Counted from the stretch's first letter, positions 15,212-22,748 are shown. The stretch is 35,427 bases of DNA from Pseudomonadota bacterium (GCA_022361155.1 JAKSBK010000556.1:1-35427); one strand, 5' to 3'. Translations and numbers: made by a program. Notes: generated by a model not told the origin, from the letters alone.

Positions 15212-15242
15212 GCGCAAGCCGCGCAAAACCCGCCGCTTGCGC
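15212..15242. promoter_or_regulatory. Inverted repeat overlapping the DHH-gene promoter
   Basis: GCGCAAGC (15212-15219) and GCTTGCGC (15235-15242) are perfect inverted copies 15 bp apart. The right arm covers the candidate -35 (TTGCGC). It could be an operator or an RNA hairpin; there is no way to decide from sequence. The rest of 15084-15274 shows nothing else I can name. Confidence 0.45.
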
Positions 15243-15267
15243 AGGCGGCGACTCACGATGGTATAAT
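15237..15267 (+). promoter_or_regulatory. Candidate promoter giving a leaderless DHH mRNA
   Basis: A perfect TATAAT (15262-15267) lies 7 bp before the ATG at 15275. The best -35 is TTGCGC at 15237-15242, with a long 19-bp spacer. A start site at the usual distance from this -10 would fall on or next to the A of ATG, and no Shine-Dalgarno sequence is seen. Confidence 0.55.
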
Positions 15268-15274
15268 TGGTCAT

Positions 15275-16471
15275 ATGCAAACTCCGAAGTCTACGCAGGT
15301 GGCTGGCCAACAAGCACGCCGAAAAAAGGCTCGTTCGGATCCCGACAAGGCGAGCAGCAACGGCCGACCTGCCGCCACCCAGTCGGCCGCAACGGAGGCT
15401 GCCAAGCTCACGGCGGACGCAGAGCGACCCGTGCGAAAACTGGAGACGGTGCTGCGCCGGTACGAGGGCAAGGCGCTGGCGATCTTCATCAAGGGTTATC
15501 CGGATCCCGACAGCATTGGCAGCGCGCTCGCTCAGCGCCATATCTGCCAGCACTTCGCTGTGGACGCCGACATCATCCACTTCGAAGACCTCTCGCACCA
15601 CGAAAACAAAGCGCTCGTCAAGCAGCTGGATATCGACATGGTGCAGTGGAAGACGGATACCGACCTCAGTCGCTACGCGGGCTTCTGCCTGGTGGACACC
15701 CAATCACCCGAACTACCCGTGAGCTTGCCCGAAGGCACCTCGCTGGTGAGCATGGTGGATCATCATCGACGTTTGGGTCCCATCTCCGGTCAGTTTGTGG
15801 ACATCCGGGAGGATGCGGGTTCAACATGTGCAATCTACTGCGAGTACTTTGCTGACGGTTCCACTACACTGGAAGCCGGCTCGCAGGAAAGCGCAAAACT
15901 GGCGACCGCACTCATGCACGGCATCCGAGCAGACACCGACGATTTTCTTGGGGCTCGTCCCATCGATTTCAAGGCCTCGGCTTTTCTCGCACCGCACGTG
16001 GATCGCGAGCTGCTGATGACGATCTCGCAGCAGTCGATCTCGTCCAAGAGCATGGACATCCTGCACGTTGCGCTCGATCGCAAGATCATCAAGGGGACCT
16101 ACATGATTGCGGGCGTGGGCTACGTGCGCGAAGAGGACCGCGACGGCATCGGGGAAGCCGCCGACTACCTGCTGCGACGCGAAGGCGTGGATACAGCGCT
16201 TGTCTATGGCATCGTGGGCGGCTGTACAGTCGATGGTTCCATGCGCACGACGAGCAACACGGTCGATCCGGACCAATGGCTGAAGGACATGTTCGGTGCG
16301 GACAAGGCCGGTCGCTACTACGGTGGCGGGCGCAGGGACAAGGGTGGTTTCCAGATCCCATTGGGGATCTTCGGCAAGTGCTCGGACAAGAACCTGTTGT
16401 GGGGCACGGCCCAACAGGTCATCGAAGACCTGTTCTTCGAGAAGATCGGTGAGAGTCGGGAGCAGGCATAG
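15275..16471 (+). CDS. DHH-family phosphoesterase (NrnA/RecJ-like)
   Basis: The 398-residue protein has a polar ~55-residue N-terminal tail, then a DHH domain with GYPDPDSIGSALA (metal-binding Asp77/Asp79) and SMVDHHRRL, the DHH signature at 162-164. The C-terminal DHHA1-like domain ends in YYGGGRRDKGGFQIPLG, equivalent to the GGGxxxxGG substrate-binding loop. Members of this family hydrolyse nanoRNA, pAp or cyclic dinucleotide products with Mn2+. The loop reads GGGRRDKGG rather than the usual GGGHxxAGG, so substrate preference may differ. ATG 15275 is chosen over an upstream in-frame GTG at 15140 because a perfect -10 box lies just before it. The downstream PIN-like gene starts 26 bp later and is probably cotranscribed. 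Confidence 0.87.
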   Translation: MQTPKSTQVAGQQARRKKARSDPDKASSNGRPAATQSAATEAAKLTADAERPVRKLETVLRRYEGKALAIFIKGYPDPDSIGSALAQRHICQHFAVDADIIHFEDLSHHENKALVKQLDIDMVQWKTDTDLSRYAGFCLVDTQSPELPVSLPEGTSLVSMVDHHRRLGPISGQFVDIREDAGSTCAIYCEYFADGSTTLEAGSQESAKLATALMHGIRADTDDFLGARPIDFKASAFLAPHVDRELLMTISQQSISSKSMDILHVALDRKIIKGTYMIAGVGYVREEDRDGIGEAADYLLRREGVDTALVYGIVGGCTVDGSMRTTSNTVDPDQWLKDMFGADKAGRYYGGGRRDKGGFQIPLGIFGKCSDKNLLWGTAQQVIEDLFFEKIGESREQA

Positions 16472-16497
16472 TCCAGTCCTGGTGTAATGGGTCGCGC

Positions 16498-16923
16498 GTG
16501 CAGTTGGTCCTCGGTCCCGACGTATTCGTGAATGCCTCCGTGGCGCCGGGCAGCGCCCCGGATCGCGTCGTACAGCGCGCCTTGAGCCGCGCCACGGTCA
16601 AGGTACACGCCACGGGCTGGCTGCTCGAGCGCGTGGAGGCGATGCTTCGTGCCCTGCCCGAATTCCGGGACGAGGCGGTCGCCGCACAGATGAAGCTGAT
16701 CGTTGGCTACCTCGAAGTGATCGAGGACCCCACCGAGCACCCCGCGGAGGCGTGGGAACCGGCCCTCAGCGCTGCGGCCAAAAGTGCGGGGGCAACACGC
16801 GTGGTCACCGATCACCCCGATCTGCTCGCCAGCGACAGCAGCGAAGTCGAGTTCATCTCGACGGAGGCCTGGCTGCTCGAGCAAGCCTTGCCGCCCCCCC
16901 CACCATCGGTCCCATCCGAGTAG
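16498..16923 (+). CDS. PIN-domain-like protein
   Basis: This 141-residue protein starts MQLVLGPDVFVNASVAPGSAPDRVV, which resembles the first strand and acidic residue of PIN nucleases (LDTNVFVSA...GxP). It later has a strand-plus-acid segment ATRVVTDHPDLLAS, like the second PIN acidic cluster. Acidic residues in the middle (VEAMLRALPEFRDE) fit the helix that usually carries another. If active it would be a small Mg2+-dependent RNase, but key residues are not all clear and this may be a catalytically altered member. No antitoxin-like gene flanks it, so a toxin role is not supported; the neighbours are a DHH phosphoesterase and a HIT hydrolase. The GTG start follows the DHH stop by 26 bp. A proline-run tail closes the protein. 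Confidence 0.6.
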   Translation: MQLVLGPDVFVNASVAPGSAPDRVVQRALSRATVKVHATGWLLERVEAMLRALPEFRDEAVAAQMKLIVGYLEVIEDPTEHPAEAWEPALSAAAKSAGATRVVTDHPDLLASDSSEVEFISTEAWLLEQALPPPPPSVPSE

Positions 16924-16944
16924 TACCCTCCGTCACGAAAGAGC

Positions 16945-17016
16945 AGCCGTTCGGTAGAACACGGCTGTTCGGAGGAACACGGCTGTTCGGAGGAACACGG
17001 CCGTTTGAAGGAACAC
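16945..17016. repeat. Four 18-bp tandem repeats upstream of the HIT gene
   Basis: Units occupy 16945-16962, 16963-16980, 16981-16998 and 16999-17016. The two central ones are identical (GGCTGTTCGGAGGAACAC); the outer ones differ at a few positions. At each junction GAACA and TGTTC face one another across CGGC, forming an inverted repeat. A weak TTGAAG/TTATGG promoter (17005-17033, 17-bp spacer) begins in the last unit. Confidence 0.88.
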
Positions 17017-17061
17017 AACGCCGGGTGTTATGGTCACAGACCGCAACGGAGGTTGGCAGCC

Positions 17062-17475
17062 ATGGGCACGGTCTTCTCCAGAATCATCGCGGGCGACTTG
17101 CCCTGCTACAAGCTGTACGAGGACGAGCATGTGCTTGGCTTTCTCGACATCGCTCCCCTGTCGCCGGGGCACACGCTCGTGATCCCGAAGCAGGAAGCGC
17201 AAACCCTGGACCAGCTTTCCGACGAATCCGCCGCAGCCATCGGCCGGGTGCTGCCCCGGCTGTCACGTGCCCTGCTGGCCGCCACTGGGGCGCGAGCTTT
17301 CAACGTGCTGCAAAACAACGGAACGATTGCACACCAGGAGGTGATGCATGTTCACTTCCACATCATCCCTCGCTTCCCCGACGGCACCGGCCTTGGCATC
17401 GGCTGGAGGGCGGGCAAATTGGAGCCCGAAGCCGCGCAGTCGTTGACCGGCAAGATCACGTCGTCGCTCAGCTGA
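17062..17475 (+). CDS. HIT-family nucleotide hydrolase/transferase
   Basis: The 137-residue protein carries the histidine-triad signature HVHFHIIPR near residues 94-102 plus the N-terminal FSRIIAGDLPCYKLYEDE and FLDIAPLSPGHTLVIPK segments typical of the Hint/HinT branch. Such enzymes hydrolyse adenosine phosphoramidates or related nucleotide conjugates through a covalent His intermediate. NNGTIAHQEVMHVHFH keeps the usual pre-triad loop. Start ATG 17062 has GGAGG about 9 nt upstream. The upstream TTG at 17005 in the same frame lies within the 18-bp repeats and is unlikely. It ends 26 bp from the stop of the convergent collagen-like lipoprotein. Confidence 0.92.
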   Translation: MGTVFSRIIAGDLPCYKLYEDEHVLGFLDIAPLSPGHTLVIPKQEAQTLDQLSDESAAAIGRVLPRLSRALLAATGARAFNVLQNNGTIAHQEVMHVHFHIIPRFPDGTGLGIGWRAGKLEPEAAQSLTGKITSSLS

Positions 17476-17501
17476 AAGCTGCCTTAGGGTCCTTAGGGCC
17501 C

Positions 17502-19460
17502 TTAGTTCCAGGCGCAGATGCGGTGACCGAATAGGTTGCTGGTCACGCACTCCATGCCCACGGGACAGATTGCGGTGGGGGAATCGCAGCTCAGGTAACA
17601 GCGACCCTGTTGGATCGAGCACATGGCCTTGGCGGTAGAGCCGGGCGGTGGTGACGGGCACTCGCCAGGACCCTCGCAGAAGGCCGCGCACCACGCGCCG
17701 CCACCGTTGCGCCGAGCTATGCAACACTCCTCGCCCTGGCCGCAGAGTGGATTGCCCTGGCGGTTCGCCTGACAGATCGTGGCCGCCATTCCGCCAAAGT
17801 TCCGATCGCACTGCTCGTACACCGGGCAGTGCCCTGGAAGCGCGCAACGGTTGCCGCAGTCTAAGAGACCGGGTGGACACTGGCACATGCCTTGGCGGCA
17901 CTGGGCGTTGATCGGACACATGTTGCCACAAGCGCCACAGTTGAGCGGATCGTTGTTGAACGCGTTGCTCATCATCAGGCGACAGCCCTGCTGGGGGCCC
18001 ATCCTGCCGCACGGCACGCGCCCCGGCGGACACTGGCACTGTCCGTTGAGGCACTGCTGGCCTCCTGTACATGTGTTGCCGCAGCGACCGCAGTCCTGCG
18101 GGCTCGTATTCAGGTCCATGCAGCCGTCCGGATGGCACTCGGTGAGCCCGGGCGGACAGGTACACTGTCCGTTCTGGCAGAGCGCGCCGGGCACGCAGGG
18201 GCGGCAGTTGGGGCCGCAGTGCTCGGTGCTGATCAAGGTGTTGGCGCATTCGCCAGGCAGCGCCGGCTCGCCACCCATGGCGGCCCGTCGGGCACAGACC
18301 TGCTGGCCAGGCAGACATTGGCATTGCCCGGCGAAGCAACTCGCACCCAGGGCACAGTGACGCCCGCAGCGGCCGCAGTTGTTCGGATCGGTCTGCATAT
18401 TGCCCAGCACGCAGTTGCCGTTGGCCGGCTGCCCGCAAGGCATCGTGCCCGGGGGGCAGCGGCATTGACCGTTGACACACACGCGGTCGCCGGCGCAGGT
18501 GTTGCCGCACATGCCGCAGTGATTCGCGTCGATCTGCAGGTTGACGCAGGCACCGCCGCCCTGCTGGGTTCCGCCGCAGCGGTTGGTGCCCATGAAGCAG
18601 CGACACACCCCGTTGTTGCACCTTGCGCCGGGTGGGCACGCCTGGTTGCAGCCCCCGCAGTGCAAGGGATTGTTGGTCGTATCCACGCAGGCTAGATCGC
18701 AGGCCATCTGGCCCGGCCCGCACTCGCACGTGCCACCGACGCAGTTGGCCCCCAGCGGGCAGCGGTTGCCGCACATACCGCAGTTGTTCACGTCGTTCTG
18801 CATGTTGCCCATGATGCAATGGGTATCGTTGCCCTGCCTGCACATCCTGGTGCCGGGGCCGCACTGGCACCGACCGTTGACGCAGACCGCGCCAAAGCCG
18901 CACTCGCGACCGCAGCCACCGCAGTTGAGCGGATCCAGCGTCGTGTCGGTGCACGCGTTCGGGCAGTCCCGGATTGGACCGCCAGGCAGCGCCGCGCACG
19001 TGCAGGCGCCTCCAATGCACACGGTTCCTGGTTTGCAGATCAACCCGCAGGCTCCGCAGTTGGCGATGTCGTTGGCGAGCGACACGCACAGGCCGAAACA
19101 CTGGTGCGTGCCGCTCGGGCAGCCGGTGGGTCCAGGGGCGATACCGCCTCCGAGGCCGGGAATACCGCCCAGGCCGGGAACGCCCCCGAGGCCGGGCGTG
19201 CCGCCCGGGCCAGGAACGCCCCCGAGACCGGGCGTGCCGCCCGGGCCCGAGATGCCCCCGAGGCCAGGAATGCCCCCGAGCCCGCCCAAACCGCTAGCGC
19301 CGGCAAACCCGGGCACACCACCCTGGCCGCCAAGGCCGCGCACGCCGGCGCGGCCGCCTGCGCTCGGCGTGACCGGCTCGACAGTGCAGCCGGCCGCCAA
19401 CCCGTTCGTACAAACAACCGCCAGAAAACCTGAGAAAAAGCCAGTCTGAGCGCGCATCAT
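17502..19460 (-). CDS. Collagen-like, Cys-repeat surface lipoprotein
   Basis: This 652-residue protein starts with a lipoprotein signal ending in LAAGC (Cys25). Residues ~36-107 are about 24 uninterrupted Gly-X-Y triplets (GRA, GVR, GLG, GQG, GVP, GFA ... GTP, GLG, GVP), the pattern of bacterial collagen-like stalks. After it come about ten Cys-rich units of the type NCGxCGxxCxxGxxCxxGxCxCxPGxxxC, such as NCGMCGNRCPLGANCVGGTCEC. The final ~100 residues (NFGGMAATICQANRQGN, GEECCIARRNGGGAWC) form a different Cys-rich domain. A surface adhesin or stalk role is inferred. Start ATG 19460 has AAGG about 6 nt upstream and is followed by a second ATG. The preceding gene on this strand is tRNA-Arg. 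Large ORFs opposite are shadows. Confidence 0.87.
   Translation of the reverse strand: MMRAQTGFFSGFLAVVCTNGLAAGCTVEPVTPSAGGRAGVRGLGGQGGVPGFAGASGLGGLGGIPGLGGISGPGGTPGLGGVPGPGGTPGLGGVPGLGGIPGLGGGIAPGPTGCPSGTHQCFGLCVSLANDIANCGACGLICKPGTVCIGGACTCAALPGGPIRDCPNACTDTTLDPLNCGGCGRECGFGAVCVNGRCQCGPGTRMCRQGNDTHCIMGNMQNDVNNCGMCGNRCPLGANCVGGTCECGPGQMACDLACVDTTNNPLHCGGCNQACPPGARCNNGVCRCFMGTNRCGGTQQGGGACVNLQIDANHCGMCGNTCAGDRVCVNGQCRCPPGTMPCGQPANGNCVLGNMQTDPNNCGRCGRHCALGASCFAGQCQCLPGQQVCARRAAMGGEPALPGECANTLISTEHCGPNCRPCVPGALCQNGQCTCPPGLTECHPDGCMDLNTSPQDCGRCGNTCTGGQQCLNGQCQCPPGRVPCGRMGPQQGCRLMMSNAFNNDPLNCGACGNMCPINAQCRQGMCQCPPGLLDCGNRCALPGHCPVYEQCDRNFGGMAATICQANRQGNPLCGQGEECCIARRNGGGAWCAAFCEGPGECPSPPPGSTAKAMCSIQQGRCYLSCDSPTAICPVGMECVTSNLFGHRICAWN
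19130..19355 (-). repeat. DNA encoding the Gly-X-Y (collagen-like) tract
   Basis: A GC-rich, internally repetitive segment built from near-identical 18-bp steps (plus-strand pattern CCGCCCGGGCCAGGAACG and relatives) encodes the Gly-X-Y triplets of the lipoprotein. Such tracts are prone to slippage, so copy number may differ among strains. Confidence 0.75.
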
Positions 19461-19661
19461 CTCACCCTTAAGGACGGAACGGAGCTGCATGGTAGCCCGA
19501 ACCGGTAGCCCTTACCAGAGACGAAACTTGCGCTACGACCAGCGATCGAAACCTGCACTTGCTCAAGATGGCTTGTTGCGCACGCGCGGCCGCCGCCTTG
19601 TTGTTGAGCCGGCGTTGTTGAACCGACCCGAAGCCCCGAAAGAGCGTGCCGGCAGCTGGAT

Positions 19662-19677
19662 TGCCGTGCGGACGGCA
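19662..19677 (-). terminator. Hairpin just downstream of tRNA-Arg
   Basis: TGCCGT and ACGGCA pair perfectly around GCGG, 5 bp beyond the tRNA 3' end. There is no T-run; it may mark 3' processing or a weak terminator. The remaining bases to the lipoprotein start (19461-19661) show nothing recognisable. Confidence 0.4.
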
Positions 19678-19682
19678 TACGG

Positions 19683-19756
<74 letters not shown>

Positions 19757-19770
19757 AATCGAACCGCGGC

Positions 19771-19798
19771 ATCTTAGCGACCGGGGATTGCGTGTCAA
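19771..19798 (-). promoter_or_regulatory. Sigma70-type promoter of tRNA-Arg
   Basis: On the minus strand a perfect -35 TTGACA (plus TGTCAA at 19793-19798) is 16 bp from TAAGAT (plus ATCTTA at 19771-19776). The tRNA begins 14 bp beyond the -10, the expected arrangement for a stable-RNA gene. Confidence 0.8.
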
Positions 19799-19898
19799 CG
19801 GGCCCGGGGAGCAGCGCGTCCGCCATGAAGGTGGATGCTGCTGGTCCGTGATGGATCGGTGACGTATTGCTTGAGTCGATCATGCAAGGACGGGTCCC

Positions 19899-20057
19899 AA
19901 GGGCCCGCGGAAGAACAGCTCGCGCGTCAGGGCGAGGACCGGCGCCGCTGGCGAGGCGCGACGACGAGGAGTATTGGGGATACTTCGAGGAGGAGCAGCA
20001 TAGCCAGCGGTGGTCGGAACCGGCGAAATGGATGAGGTATTCTCCCGCGGGCCCTAA
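19899..20057 (+). mobile_element. Palindromic repeat element, copy A (fused to tadA 5' region)
   Basis: This is a 159-bp element bounded by AAGGGCCCGCGGAAGAACAG and an inverted end finishing CCGCGGGCCCTAA. The centre is a short hairpin AGTAT-TGGGG-ATACT (19970-19984) at the exact midpoint, and the arms are imperfect inverted copies for most of their length. Two more copies lie at 25141-25299 (minus) and 30318-30477. The tadA frame is open right through this copy (RDDEEYWGYFEEEQHSQRWS encoded), and ATG 20032 in its right end is a possible tadA start. Relative to copy C it lacks one base in the left arm. Confidence 0.9.
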
Positions 20058-20559
20058 ACACGTTGCGAGCGGGTTATTGGATCCAGGCGAGCAGACCGAG
20101 GACGAGCGCCTGATGCGCTGTGCCATCCGCCAAGCGGAGCTCGCCATGCTCGGGGGCGACGTCCCGGTGGGTTGCGTGATCGCGCGGCGAGGCGAAGTCC
20201 TGGCCTGCGCGCACAATCTTCGCGAACGCGCTCAAGACCCGACGGCCCACGCCGAGATCGTGGCGCTGCGGGCTGCCGCTGTGCGCACGGGCAGCTGGCG
20301 ACTGTGCGGCGCTTGCGTCTACGTTACGCTCGAGCCTTGCCCCATGTGCGCTGGGGCTCTGATCAACAGCCGTGTCGCCCGCGTGGTCTACGGCTGCGAC
20401 GACCCCAAAGCCGGCGCGCTGCGGAGCCTGTACAGGTTGGGCTCTGACGCCCGCCTCAACCACCGCCTCGACGTGGTCGGCGGTGTGCTCGCCACGTCAT
20501 GCGCCGATCTGCTGAGCTCGTTCTTCGCGCGGCTACGCCAAGGGCCCGTGCAAGAATAG
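20032..20559 (+). CDS. tadA: tRNA-specific adenosine deaminase TadA
   Basis: TadA converts A34 to inosine in tRNA-Arg(ACG), letting one tRNA read CGU, CGC and CGA. The protein shows the zinc and catalytic motifs of the cytidine-deaminase fold: GGDVPVGCVIARRGEVLACAHN, TAHAEIVAL (His ligand and catalytic Glu), and LEPCPMCAGALINSRVARVVYG with the PCxxC pair. Start is uncertain. ATG 20032 (175 aa) lies inside the palindromic element; TTG 20077 (160 aa) lies just beyond it; the frame is open to TTG 19867, which would add an element-encoded N-terminus. Family length (~150-170) favours 20032 or 20077. The C-terminus RQGPVQE and stop TAG come from a solo element end. It is divergent from its substrate tRNA gene. 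Confidence 0.93.
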   Translation: MRYSPAGPKHVASGLLDPGEQTEDERLMRCAIRQAELAMLGGDVPVGCVIARRGEVLACAHNLRERAQDPTAHAEIVALRAAAVRTGSWRLCGACVYVTLEPCPMCAGALINSRVARVVYGCDDPKAGALRSLYRLGSDARLNHRLDVVGGVLATSCADLLSSFFARLRQGPVQE

Positions 20560-20563
20560 CTCG
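20540..20563 (+). repeat. Solo end of the palindromic element at the tadA 3' end
   Basis: These 24 bases match the left end of the palindromic element at about 20 positions: AAGGGCCCG, three changed bases, then AAGAATAGCTCG. They encode the last residues of TadA and its TAG stop. The orientation is the same as copy A, so this is a second, truncated left end rather than the partner of copy A. Confidence 0.75.
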
Positions 20564-20576
20564 CCTCGTACGAGCA

Positions 20577-20603
20577 CTAGCACCGCTTGCCAAGCGGTAC
20601 TAG
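20577..20603. terminator. Bidirectional hairpin between convergent tadA and ubiA-like gene
   Basis: CTAG-C-ACCGCTT and AAGCGGT-A-CTAG pair around GCC, with one internal mismatch. It sits midway between the stops of tadA (20559) and the prenyltransferase gene (20619), where a two-way terminator would be expected. No T-runs flank it. Confidence 0.55.
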
Positions 20604-20618
20604 TAGAGCAGGGACTCC

Positions 20619-21518
20619 TCAAGGTCCACGTACGCTCCACAGTATGGCGGCAGCCCAGCCCAGCCCGCTGATCAGAATCGTCGGCGAGGAGAGCAATAGG
20701 TCCGTGGGTGCCGCGCCCTCACCGCGTACGTGCGCCACACGCAGGTACTCGAGCACGCCGAACACGACGAAGGGCAGCGAAGCAAACTCGCGTCCCTGAA
20801 TCAGCACCACGCCTTCAAGGCAGTAAAGGGCGTAGGCAATGATGCTCATGCCTGCGGTGATGCCCATGGCGTGATCGAGGAAGCTCGTGTTGTAGCCCGC
20901 CAACGCCGGACGATGTTCGCCCCCCACACCCTTGACCAAGTCGCCGCGCCGCTTGGCGAGCGCCAGGAACAGCGCGAGCGCATAGGAGCATAGGAGGAGC
21001 CAGTTGGATGCGCGCACCTGCAGCAAGGCACATCCGAGCAGGACGCGCAGCACGAAACCGGAAGACAGCAGGAACACGTCGAGCAGAGCGACGTGCTTGG
21101 CGCCCAGGCTATAGAACAGGTTGACCGTGACGTACACACCCACCAGCACGGGCGCTCCCCAGGTTCCGGAAGCCAGCGCCAGGGCGAGGCCGGCGACCAA
21201 GAGCGACAGGCTCAGCAGGTAGGCTCCGGGCACCGAAACCACCCCGGCGGCTACTGGACGTTCACGCTTCTTCGGGTGCATGCGGTCGCGCTCGGCATCG
21301 CGCGCGTCGTTGAACGCATATACCGAGGAGTTCGTCAGGCAGAAGCCGAGCAGACCCAGCGCGAAGGCCCTCGGATCCAATGCGGCGCCGCTTGCAACAG
21401 CAAAGGGAACCGGCATGAAAACGAAGAGGTTTTTTACCCAGTGCTTGGGGCGGGCTAGCCGAAGGTAACCCCGGATCAAGGCGAAGCCGTTCGCATGGCA
21501 AGGCCCGGTATATGCCAA
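20619..21518 (-). CDS. UbiA-family prenyltransferase, DPPR-synthase-like (5-phosphoribosyl-1-diphosphate:polyprenyl-phosphate transferase)
   Basis: The 299-residue protein has about nine hydrophobic helices and the UbiA acidic motif NDARDAERDRMHPKKRERP (N70 onward) directly followed by VAAGVV. This whole string, with HPxKRxRPxAAG, is typical of decaprenyl-phosphate 5-phosphoribosyltransferases (mycobacterial Rv3806c, rhizobial NoeC) rather than of UbiA, COX10 or MenA. The N-terminal RLARPKHWVKNLFVFMP and the second acidic region YSLGAKHVALLDVFLLSSGFVLR also match. Expected reaction: transfer of phosphoribose from PRPP to a polyprenyl phosphate in the inner membrane, the step before DprE1/DprE2. 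A DprE1-like gene is present 10.6 kb away. Start TTG 21518 is uncertain. It lies 39 bp after the LhgO-like gene on the same strand. Confidence 0.85.
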   Translation of the reverse strand: MAYTGPCHANGFALIRGYLRLARPKHWVKNLFVFMPVPFAVASGAALDPRAFALGLLGFCLTNSSVYAFNDARDAERDRMHPKKRERPVAAGVVSVPGAYLLSLSLLVAGLALALASGTWGAPVLVGVYVTVNLFYSLGAKHVALLDVFLLSSGFVLRVLLGCALLQVRASNWLLLCSYALALFLALAKRRGDLVKGVGGEHRPALAGYNTSFLDHAMGITAGMSIIAYALYCLEGVVLIQGREFASLPFVVFGVLEYLRVAHVRGEGAAPTDLLLSSPTILISGLGWAAAILWSVRGP

Positions 21519-21557
21519 GGCGCAGGACGCGGCAATTGCCGTCGCGGGCTAGGGCCC

Positions 21558-22673
21558 CTAATGGCCACGTACCAGGGCCTCGACGCGCGCGGCAAGCGCC
21601 TCGGCAGCAGTGAGACCCGGGGACTCGATGCCAACCAGGTTGATCAGCCTCGGGGCGCCGTGGCCGCTCGCCTCTTCGAGCACGAAATCGCGCGCCGCAT
21701 CCTCCGGCCCCTGCAGCTTGGGTCGGATCCCGGCGTAGTCCGGGCTCAAGTCCTCGTCACGAACCGAGGGCAGGTAGCGGCGCAGCGCGTCGCCGAATGC
21801 AGCCGCCTTGCTCGGGTCGACGTCGTAGCCGATGTCCGCCACGTAGTGCACGTCAGGCCCGGCACGCAAGCGGCCCTGGAGGTCGAGCGTCAGGTGGATC
21901 CCCAGGCTGTGTCGACCCGGCACCGGGTAGATCAGATGACGCACGCTGCCGCCGGGCATCCGGACGGCAAAATAGTCACCCTTGCACGGGTGCTGCCGGT
22001 AGCCGGCCATTGCGACGTCGATGCCCGCAAGCGAGGCGACCCGATCCGCGTCCAGGCCGGCGGCATTGACCACGAAATCGGCGTCGAGGGTGAACACGTC
22101 CCCGTTCGACGAGCGCGTGCGCACTCGCCAGGATCCCGAACAACGCGCCAGCCCGACGACGTGCGTTCTCAGTGCAAGCTGTCCCCCGTGGTCTTGCGCC
22201 TCACGACGGTAGCTGTCCACCAGCGCGTGGGCGTCCACGATGCCGGTTTCGGGCGACCACAAGGCCGCTAGCGCGCGCACGCGGGGCTCCAGCCGGGCGA
22301 TCTCGGCCGTATCGATTACCCGGAGCGCCCCAGCGCCGTTTTCGATACCTCTGGCGCAGATCCGGTTCAGAACCTGTTGCTCCATCGCGCACGTGGCCAG
22401 CACCAGCTTGCCGATGCGCCGGTGTGCGATGCCAAGCCGCTGTGCGCGCTCGTAGAGCAGCTTCCGCCCTTCGACGCAGGTGCGGGCCTTGAGCGAACCC
22501 GGCGGGTAGTACAGGCCGGCGTGGATCACCCCGCTGTTACGGCTCGAAGTCTCGCTCCCCGGCCCGGCGTGCCGCTCCAAGGTCACCACGGAGCGACCAG
22601 CCGCGGCCAGGCGGGCGGCGCATGCCATGCCCACTACGCCCGCACCGACCACCACTACCTCCGCGTCGCTCAT
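21558..22673 (-). CDS. lhgO: FAD-dependent L-2-hydroxyglutarate oxidase/dehydrogenase-like protein
   Basis: The 371-residue protein belongs to the DAO family, LhgO/L2HGDH branch, which oxidises L-2-hydroxyglutarate to 2-oxoglutarate and passes electrons to quinone or oxygen. Evidence is the N-terminal Rossmann motif VVVGAGVVGMACAARLA at 6-22, TLERH, the branch-specific SSRNSGVIHAGLYYPPGSLKA, EIARLEPRV, GIVDAHALV, FVVNAAGLDADRVA, and a C-terminal DYAGIRPKLQGPE plus NLVGIESPGLTAAEALA. Length and all FAD contacts look normal. ATG 22673 is the only reasonable start. It may form an operon with the downstream UbiA-like gene, although their functions have no obvious link. It is divergent from the KamA-like gene across a 271-bp region with repeats. 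Confidence 0.86.
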   Translation of the reverse strand: MSDAEVVVVGAGVVGMACAARLAAAGRSVVTLERHAGPGSETSSRNSGVIHAGLYYPPGSLKARTCVEGRKLLYERAQRLGIAHRRIGKLVLATCAMEQQVLNRICARGIENGAGALRVIDTAEIARLEPRVRALAALWSPETGIVDAHALVDSYRREAQDHGGQLALRTHVVGLARCSGSWRVRTRSSNGDVFTLDADFVVNAAGLDADRVASLAGIDVAMAGYRQHPCKGDYFAVRMPGGSVRHLIYPVPGRHSLGIHLTLDLQGRLRAGPDVHYVADIGYDVDPSKAAAFGDALRRYLPSVRDEDLSPDYAGIRPKLQGPEDAARDFVLEEASGHGAPRLINLVGIESPGLTAAEALAARVEALVRGH

Positions 22674-22748
22674 TCACGCCCACGGTTGCCCATCGATGGG
22701 GCGCCTCGAGGCCGGTGACCGGTGCGGGTCGGAGGATCCCAGCCAGCT

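Noticed and set aside
16498-16923. PIN-type toxin of a toxin-antitoxin pair
   Set aside because: No small antitoxin gene overlaps or precedes it; neighbours are metabolic hydrolases.
16960-16998. LexA (SOS) box
   Set aside because: The GAAC and GTTC halves are six bases apart rather than the four of the Gram-positive box, and the HIT gene is not an SOS gene.
17263-19101. 612-residue minus-strand frame and plus-strand frames over the collagen-like lipoprotein
   Set aside because: Arg/Pro/Gly-rich translations with no signal peptide; the 17502-19460 frame has the lipobox, Gly-X-Y triplets and Cys units.
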